Below the pieces are notes generated by a model that was not told the DNA's origin, did no database searches, and saw nothing but the letters and a program-made list of their open reading frames with translations. The translations under genes and the position numbers were made by a program. A stretch of 5,800 nt of DNA, taken from positions 1 to 5,800 of the forward strand of contig DCUA01000022.1 in the NCBI GenBank assembly GCA_002329675.1, in the 5' to 3' direction. Source of the DNA: Firmicutes bacterium UBA1426. GTDB taxonomy: Bacteria; Bacillota; Clostridia; Peptostreptococcales; Anaerovoracaceae. Shown here piece by piece: positions 1-4,916 of the stretch. Within the stretch, counting starts at the first letter, position 1, and the number at the start of each line of letters is the position of its first letter.

Positions 1-3
1 ACC

Positions 4-42
4 AAAATCTCCGATACCCTTTTAGGGTATCGGAGATTTTTT
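4..42. terminator. Perfect intrinsic terminator hairpin, probably bidirectional
   Basis: Two 17-base arms (4-20 and 24-40) are exactly complementary around a 3-base TTT loop, and the right arm runs into six T residues (37-42). The left arm begins with AAAA, so the - strand reading also ends in a short T-run. This is the textbook shape of a rho-independent terminator. It most likely ends a gene upstream of the window and insulates the downstream regulatory region from read-through. Confidence 0.9.
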
Positions 43-129
43 ATGTCCAAAGCAAAGATGCTAAGTCCTCTTACCTTTTGTTAGATTTGTAACGAGTAAT
101 GAAAAAAATGAGCTAAATTCTCATTTACA

Positions 130-163
130 ATTCCCATATTGTCAATATTGACAATATGGGAAT
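130..163. repeat. 34-bp perfect palindrome, possible operator
   Basis: Bases 130-146 are the exact reverse complement of 147-163, with no loop. No T-run follows, so it is not a typical terminator. Each half contains TTGACA in outward orientation (148-153 on +, 140-145 on -), identical to a consensus sigma-70 -35 box. On the + strand a 17-base spacer leads to GATAAA at 171-176, a 4/6 match to a -10 box. On the - strand GAGAAT lies at the same spacing. It could be an operator covering weak divergent promoters or a dimeric-repressor site. The binding protein is unknown. Confidence 0.55.
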
Positions 164-224
164 CACCTCTGATAAACAGCATCGGTAAAAAAGCACGAAA
201 AGTATCAAAAATGAGAATATAATG

Positions 225-244
225 ATTGTTTATTTCCTAACAAT
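225..244. repeat. Dyad ATTGTT-N8-AACAAT, possible activator site
   Basis: Six-base perfect arms flank an 8-base spacer. The centre is about 180 bases upstream of the predicted sigma-54 start near 414. This is a position and size usual for enhancer-binding protein sites, but the DNA here is AT-rich and a dyad of this length can occur by chance. Confidence 0.25.
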
Positions 245-289
245 ACAAAATATGGATATTCAGCTATTGAGATATTAAACTAGATTCAA

Positions 290-307
290 TTTGCGCGCAT
301 CGGCAAA
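290..307. promoter_or_regulatory. Dyad TTTGC-N8-GCAAA, candidate upstream activator site
   Basis: Five-base perfect arms (290-294 and 303-307) flank an 8-base GC-richer spacer in otherwise AT-rich DNA. The centre lies about 115 bases before the predicted sigma-54 start, within the usual range for binding of an NtrC-type activator. Its centre is 64 bases (about six helical turns) from that of the dyad at 225-244. Which protein binds is inferred only from position; the regulator encoded at 2088-3878 is the obvious candidate. Confidence 0.3.
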
Positions 308-386
308 GGCTTCATTTTTACAGACTTTTTGGTGAAAGTGATGCCGAAGGCAGAATTATCGGAATTATTTTACTAAACCTCTTGCG

Positions 387-403
387 TAGGCATAAAAAAT
401 GCA
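387..403 (+). promoter_or_regulatory. Candidate sigma-54 (-24/-12) promoter of the NhaC-family gene
   Basis: GG at 389-390 and GC at 401-402 are separated by exactly 10 bases, the invariant spacing of RpoN promoters. The -24 element reads TAGGCAT against TTGGCAC and the -12 element reads ATGCA against TTGCA, so both cores are intact with a few flank mismatches. Transcription would start near 414, leaving an 85-base leader before the ATG at 499. A sigma-54 activator gene lies just downstream of this transcription unit, which supports the call. Confidence 0.5.
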
Positions 404-444
404 TACAATGAAAACCATAAATGTTTATGTCCTGAAGCGGATAC

Positions 445-454
445 AGGAGGTGAT
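445..454 (+). other. Full-strength Shine-Dalgarno not belonging to the next gene
   Basis: AGGAGGTGAT pairs over ten bases with the 3' end of 16S rRNA. It is 45 bases upstream of the carrier's ATG, too far to serve it, and that gene has its own GAGGAGGA at 481-488. Five bases after GGAGG a TTG opens a six-codon frame (456-476: L/M-F-R-A-D-S, then TAA). It may drive a tiny leader peptide, or act as a 30S-binding mRNA stabiliser like the STAB-SD elements known in Bacillus. Neither role is proven. Confidence 0.4.
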
Positions 455-498
455 ATTGTTTCGCGCGGACTCATAATTGAGAGGAGGATTACATAATT

Positions 499-1965
499 AT
501 GAACTCAAAATTCGAAGGCTATGGCAAAATAATGAAAACCTACGCCGTTGTAGTGGTTCTTTTCGTTGTAGCTATATTCGTGTCACCTGGTTATGGAGAA
601 TGGTATGGAATCATAAGTGTACTGCCGGCTGCATTTCTTTTATTTTACGTTTTTTATTCGAAGCGAATTTTAGAGGCCCTGATGTTAGGAGGGCTTTTGG
701 GATTCCTTATGGCACACAAAGGGGACTTCTTCTCACCTGTCAGCGATAGTTTCCTGGAAATAATGATGAATGAAGACATAGCATGGTTGTTCATCGTATG
801 CGGTTTGATGGGGAGTATCATCGCTCTGATCGAGAAAGCCGGAGGTGCCTTTGCTTTTGGTGAGTGGGTTTCCAAGCGGGCAAAGACCGCGAGAACCACT
901 CTGATATGGACCTATATTCTCGCTGTTATAATGTTCATCGACGATTACCTGGCATGTCTTACGATAGGTGCCTGCATGACGCCTCTCACGGACAGACATA
1001 AGCAACCCCGTGAAATGCTGGCCTATATTGTTGACTCCACGGCTGCACCTATGTGTGTTCTGGTCCCCATATCCACCTGGGCGATCTTTATCGGAAGTCT
1101 GATGGAACAGCACGGATTAGCTCCGGAAGGACAGGGTGTTCTATACTTCATTAAGACAATTCCCTTCAATTTCTATGCGTGGGCTGCAATGACCATTACC
1201 TTATTGGTTATTTTAGGTGTAGTACCGGTTATCGGACCCATGAAGAGAGCATATGAGCGTGTTGCCACGACTGGTCAACTTGCTCCTCCGGGATCTGAAA
1301 GAATCGATATGAAAGCAGGCGAGGAAGAGCTGGTAATACCTGAAAATCCAAAGCTTGGAAACTTCTTCTTCCCCATCATCATGCTGGTGGCTGCAACGAT
1401 TTTCTTCGAAGTAGATATGCAAAAAGGCGTTATCACCACCTGTGCCTTTATATTCATTTATTATGTCAGCACAGGTGTTATGAGTCCGGAAGAATATATG
1501 GATCTGCTGATCAGGGGAATCAAGAACATGTTGTTCCCATTATTCATGGTAGTGCTGGCATATTTCTTTGCTGCGGCTTGTGACCAGATCGGTTTTATCG
1601 ATTTTGTTGTTGATGTGGGTATGAGATTCATGTCACCTTCAATGTTGCCTTTGGTAGTCTTCCTTACATTCGGAATCACGGAGTTTGTCATGGGTATAAG
1701 CTGGGGCATGTACGTAATCGCTATGCCCATCGTTGTTCCTCTGGCTGCTGCCCTGGGAGCAAACCCCTTCATGACAGTCGGTGCAGTATGCTCTGCCGGT
1801 GTTTGGGGCAGCCATATCTGCTTCTACTCCGATGCTACGATCCTCACATCAGCTGCTTGTGGCTGCGATAATTTCCGTCATGCTATTACCCAGTTACCCT
1901 ATGGTATTATGGGCATGATCTTGTCGATTATCGCATTTACAGTGGCAGGAGTTTTGGGTCTCTAA
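499..1965 (+). CDS. NhaC-family Na+/H+ antiporter-like membrane carrier
   Basis: This 488-residue, very hydrophobic protein has roughly 11-13 membrane segments by eye. Landmarks of the NhaC family (Pfam Na_H_antiporter) are visible: the FIDDYLACLTIG stretch with the acidic pair D148-D149, then a PREMLAYIVDSTAAP region (D179, S180), and near the C-terminus the WGSHICFYSDATI motif (about 436-448) followed by an AACGCDN stretch. A polar loop lies around residues 250-285. Length is normal for the family. The ATG at 499 is preceded by GAGGAGGA (481-488). An internal ATG at 532 has no comparable site. Members either exchange Na+ for H+ or couple Na+/H+ to organic solutes (MleN exchanges malate and lactate). 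Next to a sigma-54 activator and amino-acid-type enzymes, a role in substrate uptake or product exchange is plausible, but this is inference and the substrate is unknown. The family call is secure. Confidence 0.9.
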   Translation: MNSKFEGYGKIMKTYAVVVVLFVVAIFVSPGYGEWYGIISVLPAAFLLFYVFYSKRILEALMLGGLLGFLMAHKGDFFSPVSDSFLEIMMNEDIAWLFIVCGLMGSIIALIEKAGGAFAFGEWVSKRAKTARTTLIWTYILAVIMFIDDYLACLTIGACMTPLTDRHKQPREMLAYIVDSTAAPMCVLVPISTWAIFIGSLMEQHGLAPEGQGVLYFIKTIPFNFYAWAAMTITLLVILGVVPVIGPMKRAYERVATTGQLAPPGSERIDMKAGEEELVIPENPKLGNFFFPIIMLVAATIFFEVDMQKGVITTCAFIFIYYVSTGVMSPEEYMDLLIRGIKNMLFPLFMVVLAYFFAAACDQIGFIDFVVDVGMRFMSPSMLPLVVFLTFGITEFVMGISWGMYVIAMPIVVPLAAALGANPFMTVGAVCSAGVWGSHICFYSDATILTSAACGCDNFRHAITQLPYGIMGMILSIIAFTVAGVLGL

Positions 1966-1990
1966 TAACAATACAGTTGATGTATTGAGA

Positions 1991-2017
1991 AGAAGCGGAG
2001 AGGCTATCTCCGCTTCT
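1991..2017. terminator. Hairpin after the carrier gene, weak or leaky terminator
   Basis: Eleven-base perfect arms (1991-2001 and 2007-2017) enclose a 5-base loop, 25 bases after the stop codon. The stem is GC-containing and stable, but the following bases (CCTACTATTTAGTTT) give no uninterrupted T-run. It may therefore terminate inefficiently, or protect the 3' end of the carrier message while allowing some read-through into the regulator. Confidence 0.55.
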
Positions 2018-2033
2018 CCTACTATTTAGTTTC

Positions 2034-2050
2034 CCCTGCGTAAGCCAGGG
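2034..2050. repeat. Small dyad CCCTG-N7-CAGGG upstream of the regulator gene
   Basis: Five-base perfect arms (2034-2038 and 2046-2050) flank a 7-base spacer in the gap between the carrier and the regulator. It could be a small RNA hairpin or a protein site. No further support is visible. Confidence 0.25.
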
Positions 2051-2053
2051 ACA

Positions 2054-2075
2054 GTGCATTAATAGTAAAATGCAC
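2054..2075. promoter_or_regulatory. Dyad GTGCATT-N8-AATGCAC touching the regulator's ribosome binding site
   Basis: Seven-base perfect arms (2054-2060 and 2069-2075) end one base before the AGAGGTG Shine-Dalgarno (2076-2082). As DNA it could be an autoregulatory operator. As RNA it would form a hairpin abutting the ribosome binding site. The half-site GTGCATT occurs again at 3912-3918, upstream of the SDR gene. Confidence 0.35.
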
Positions 2076-2087
2076 AGAGGTGTAAAA

Positions 2088-3878
2088 ATGACCGGGTTAC
2101 AGGAGATTCGAAATACAGTTCAGGATGTAGCGGAAGCTGTCGCTGCAGCACTGCGTATCGATACAGAGATCGTCGATGAGAAGCTCACCATCGTTGCCGG
2201 CACCGGCCGCTATAGTGAAAAGATAGGGGAAAAAGAGGAAGAAGGAAATCTGAAGTCCGGCTACCTCTACAGTGAGGCTCTCAGAACAGGGCGTGCCTAT
2301 ATCGTCGAAGAAGGGAAGAGTCATCCCAACTATGCGCCCAGAGAAAATGAACTGGCTGAGGTTTGCTGTCCTATCATGTACGACGGAAGAGCCATCGGCC
2401 TCATGGGTTTGGTCGCCTTCACGGAAGAACAACGCAGCCGCCTTTTGGAAAGCAAGGAAGATTTATTGCTGTTTCTGACAAGAATGGCAGACCTTCTGTC
2501 GGCAAAAGTCAGGGAAAACAAGGTTACCGGTCAGATGAAGGCTGTTCTGGACTCCATTCATGAAGGTATCTTGTCGGTGGATAAAGACGGGATCATCGTC
2601 TCCGCTAACCCTATGGCTGTCAAACTGCTGAAGAAGGATAGGGAATCCTTGATCGGCTCTTCTATATTTTCTATCTGGCCCAACTCTCCGGTTCTGGATG
2701 CCATCCGTTTCGGAGTCAGATATTATGATCATGAAGAAATCACGCGAATTTCAATGGACCAGATCAATCATTTCATTACAAGCATCTGCCCTATCATTTC
2801 TGGTTACGAAAATAAGGAAATTCAAGAAAACCCCGTCTCCGGAGCTGTTGTCTCTTTCCGCGACATTGCAGATGTGAGACAAATGGTCTATAACCTTACG
2901 GAAATTGAAGAGATCACATCTTTTCAACAAATCGTCGGAAACAGTTCGGTTGCACAGAGCTTGAGAGAGCAGGGCGAAAGGATATCCGGTTCCCTTTCCA
3001 CTGTATTGATCACAGGTGAAAGCGGCACGGGGAAAGGGCTTCTGGCGAGGGCCATCCATGCGTCCAGCCCTGTAAAAGACGGGCCGTATATCGTAGTGAA
3101 CTGCGGTGCCATACCAGGAGCTCTATTAGAGTCCGAACTTTTCGGCTATGAAGAGGGGGCTTTTACTGGAGCGAGAAAGTCAGGCAAAATCGGAAGATTT
3201 GAAATGGCCAATAATGGAACGATATTTTTGGATGAGATCGGTGATCTGCCTCTGCATCTTCAGGTCAAACTTCTCCACGTGCTCCAGCAAAGGGAAATAC
3301 AGAGAGTTGGTGGCATTGAGTATATTCCGGTTCAGATACGGGTCATTGCAGCAACTAACAGGGATCTCGAAGCTATGGTACGGGATCGGCTTTTCCGCGA
3401 AGATTTATTTTTCCGCCTGAATGTAATTCCCATCTATGTCCCTCCTCTTAGGGAAAGGAGAGAGGATATCGGCCTGTTGCTGGATCTGACCTTACAAAAG
3501 TACAGTAAACTGATCGGAAAACAGATTACCGGTTTTACCCGAGAAGTCAAGAACATCCTGTTTAATTATGACTGGCCGGGCAATATCCGGGAGCTTGAGA
3601 ACGTTGTGGAGTATGCAGTTACTATGGAGACCGGAAGCCAGGTAGGTCTGGAGAATCTTCCCGTTAATTTCCGGGAAAAGAAAGACGATACACCGACGGT
3701 TCGCTCCTTAAAGGAACAGTGCGACGAAGCCGAGAAGAAAATTATCCTGGATTGCCTGCGCTTGACGGGATTCTCACTGGAAGGTAAGAGGAGGGCGGCT
3801 GAGATGCTTGGAATCAGCGAATCCACACTATATCGCAGGATAAGAGCCCTGGGTATTCAGCCGGATAATAGTCAATAG
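2088..3878 (+). CDS. Sigma-54-dependent enhancer-binding transcriptional activator (GAF-like/PAS, AAA+, Fis HTH)
   Basis: I choose the ATG at 2088 (596 residues) because AGAGGTG lies 5 bases upstream and the resulting MTGLQEIRNTVQDVAEA start resembles related regulators. An in-frame ATG at 2070 would add six residues but has no good ribosome site. Domains in order are a GAF-like sensory region (about 5-140), a PAS domain (about 148-255), the AAA+ sigma-54 interaction domain (about 280-510) and a C-terminal Fis-type HTH (about 560-590). Visible motifs are Walker A GESGTGKG at 310-317, the sigma-54-contacting GAFTGA loop at 357-362, Walker B GTIFLDE at 377-383, an arginine-rich sensor region REDLFFRLN, and the recognition helix LGISESTLYRRIRALGI. 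All catalytic motifs are intact, so it should be a functional ATPase that remodels RNA polymerase-sigma-54. There is no receiver domain, so it is probably controlled by a ligand or redox cue through GAF/PAS rather than phosphorylation. Its position between two -24/-12 promoter candidates suggests both flanking units are its targets. No promoter of its own is clear. Confidence 0.95.
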   Translation: MTGLQEIRNTVQDVAEAVAAALRIDTEIVDEKLTIVAGTGRYSEKIGEKEEEGNLKSGYLYSEALRTGRAYIVEEGKSHPNYAPRENELAEVCCPIMYDGRAIGLMGLVAFTEEQRSRLLESKEDLLLFLTRMADLLSAKVRENKVTGQMKAVLDSIHEGILSVDKDGIIVSANPMAVKLLKKDRESLIGSSIFSIWPNSPVLDAIRFGVRYYDHEEITRISMDQINHFITSICPIISGYENKEIQENPVSGAVVSFRDIADVRQMVYNLTEIEEITSFQQIVGNSSVAQSLREQGERISGSLSTVLITGESGTGKGLLARAIHASSPVKDGPYIVVNCGAIPGALLESELFGYEEGAFTGARKSGKIGRFEMANNGTIFLDEIGDLPLHLQVKLLHVLQQREIQRVGGIEYIPVQIRVIAATNRDLEAMVRDRLFREDLFFRLNVIPIYVPPLRERREDIGLLLDLTLQKYSKLIGKQITGFTREVKNILFNYDWPGNIRELENVVEYAVTMETGSQVGLENLPVNFREKKDDTPTVRSLKEQCDEAEKKIILDCLRLTGFSLEGKRRAAEMLGISESTLYRRIRALGIQPDNSQ

Positions 3879-3898
3879 TGACAAATACATTCGCAATT

Positions 3899-3917
3899 AT
3901 GCAAAGTTTTAGTGCAT
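3899..3917. promoter_or_regulatory. Dyad ATGCA-N9-TGCAT, candidate activator site upstream of the SDR operon
   Basis: Five-base perfect arms (3899-3903 and 3913-3917) are centred about 128 bases before the predicted sigma-54 start near 4036, a usual distance for an enhancer-binding protein. The right arm extends to GTGCATT, the same half-site as in the dyad before the regulator gene, though the arm order differs. Support is positional only. Confidence 0.3.
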
Positions 3918-4008
3918 TTCATAGAATCTTTTTTGAAAAGTGAATATAATGAAAGCTGTAAAACCTTGAAATCAGGCCCATTATGAATAATGATCTCAGA
4001 AGGTACTT

Positions 4009-4025
4009 TTGGAATGCTTCTTGCT
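4009..4025 (+). promoter_or_regulatory. Candidate sigma-54 (-24/-12) promoter of the SDR-gcvPA-like operon
   Basis: The segment TTGGAATG-N4-TTGCT matches the RpoN consensus (T/C)TGGCACG-N4-TTGC(A/T) at all defined positions but two. GG is at 4011-4012 and GC at 4023-4024, with the required 10-base spacing. Transcription would begin near 4036, giving a leader of about 49 bases to the ATG at 4085. A small dyad, CATTAT-GA-ATAATG (3979-3992), lies just upstream. This is the better of the window's two sigma-54 candidates. Confidence 0.65.
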
Positions 4026-4084
4026 TAATAAATGTTATATTAAGTTCGTCCGTTTATAGAACCAGGCTAAGAGGAGGAGAATAA

Positions 4085-4879
4085 ATGGAAACAAAAATGC
4101 TCAAAGACAAGGTGGCTTTTGTGACCGGTGTTGCCAGTCCAAATGGGATGGGCTTTGCTACAGCGAAAGCCTTATCTGAGTGGGGAGCTTCCCTGGGGAT
4201 TCTTGACATTTCTGATCGGGTCTTCGACCGAAAAAAGGACCTGGAGGACATGGGAGTAACCGTCCGGGCCTATAAGGTTGATCTCCAGGACAGAGAAGGG
4301 ATCCGGGCAGCTGCAGAAGACATGGCAGCAGCTTACGGAAAGGTGGATATCCTTGCTAACGTAGCTGGCATGGCATATTTTGGTACGGAGGAGATTTTCA
4401 AAAATGTAACGGATCTCAGTGAAGAAGAGTGGGATTTCAGCATCGGCATCAACTTGAAATCCACATTTAACACAATACAGGCCTTCCTGCCGGGGATGAT
4501 CGAAAAGGAATACGGAAAAATCGTAAACGTTTCCTCGGTAACAGGGCCTTTAGTGGCTAACCCCGGAGAATCCCCCTACTGTGCGGCGAAAGCAGCCATT
4601 GTGGGCCTCACAAGAGCTCTGGCTCTGGAGGTGGGAAAGCAGAACATTACCGTCAACGCGGTGGCTCCCGGATGGATCAAGACCGGGGCCAGCACCGAAA
4701 GCGAATTGGCAGGTGGATTGAACACAGGTATGGGCAGGCCGGGTACACCGGATGAGGTAGCTCATCTGATCCGTTTCCTGGCGTCGGACGACTCCAGCTA
4801 CATAACCGGCCAGCTCATCGTCATCGATGGAGGCAATATCATCCAGGAGTATAAAGGCCCCAGCGAACTTTACTATTGA
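4085..4879 (+). CDS. Classical short-chain dehydrogenase/reductase (SDR), UcpA/FabG-like
   Basis: This is a 264-residue Rossmann-fold oxidoreductase. The nucleotide-binding turn is TGVASPNGMG (14-23), a form with two extra residues against TGxxxGxG. An aspartate at the end of the second strand (D41, in ILDISD) favours NAD(H) over NADP(H). The catalytic tetrad is complete: N123 (GINLKS), S151 (NVSSVTG), Y165 and K169 (YCAAK). DILANVAG replaces the usual NNAG. The SSVTG...NPGESPY segment and the C-terminal YITGQLIVIDGG resemble E. coli UcpA, which also has 14 residues between the catalytic Ser and Tyr. GAGGAGG (4071-4077) sits 7 bases before the ATG. It is the first gene after the sigma-54 promoter candidate and is followed 37 bases later by the GcvPA-like gene, so the two are almost certainly co-transcribed. 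The expected reaction is reversible NAD-linked oxidation of an alcohol or reduction of a ketone. The substrate is unknown. Confidence 0.92.
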   Translation: METKMLKDKVAFVTGVASPNGMGFATAKALSEWGASLGILDISDRVFDRKKDLEDMGVTVRAYKVDLQDREGIRAAAEDMAAAYGKVDILANVAGMAYFGTEEIFKNVTDLSEEEWDFSIGINLKSTFNTIQAFLPGMIEKEYGKIVNVSSVTGPLVANPGESPYCAAKAAIVGLTRALALEVGKQNITVNAVAPGWIKTGASTESELAGGLNTGMGRPGTPDEVAHLIRFLASDDSSYITGQLIVIDGGNIIQEYKGPSELYY

Positions 4880-4916
4880 TAATGAACGGAACTGAAATAA
4901 AGGAGGAAGCGACAAT

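Larger units (their letters stand above)
43..498. other. 456-base non-coding regulatory region upstream of the NhaC-family gene
   Basis: No credible protein gene is visible here on either strand. The region is AT-rich. Reading left to right it holds a 34-bp palindrome (130-163), a dyad at 225-244, a dyad at 290-307, a -24/-12 promoter candidate (387-403), a strong Shine-Dalgarno not attached to the next gene (445-454), and that gene's own ribosome binding site (481-488). Its length and dyad content fit a sigma-54 control region with upstream activator sites, but that is inference. Confidence 0.6.

Noticed and set aside
43..84. Short ATG frame (13 codons) starting right after the terminator
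   Set aside because: It has no ribosome binding site, and its ATG directly follows the terminator T-run. It is too short to support.
477..749. 90-codon TTG-initiated frame overlapping the carrier gene
   Set aside because: It is out of frame with a protein that has clear NhaC family motifs, and its composition is not protein-like. It is a shadow reading.
733..1113. Open frame on the - strand inside the carrier gene
   Set aside because: It is antisense to a recognised coding sequence, with no ribosome site or recognisable domain. The same applies to the other - strand frames inside the regulator, SDR and GcvPA-like genes.
2070..2087. Upstream in-frame ATG for the regulator
   Set aside because: The nearest purine-rich stretch is too distant, and the ATG falls inside a dyad arm. 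The ATG at 2088 has AGAGGTG at 5-base spacing.
3899..3935. Dyad plus T-run as a terminator for the regulator gene
   Set aside because: The arms are only 5 bp with a 9-base loop, and the T-run (3929-3935) is more than 10 bases away. It is not a convincing intrinsic terminator.
3933..3950. TTGAAA and TATAAT as a sigma-70 promoter before the SDR
   Set aside because: The hexamers are only 6 bases apart, and no -35 lies at 16-18 bases from the TATAAT. The TG upstream is one base off the extended -10 position.
3970..3983. IHF-like site near the second sigma-54 promoter
   Set aside because: It matches the WATCAANNNNTTR consensus only partly, and IHF is generally absent from Firmicutes.
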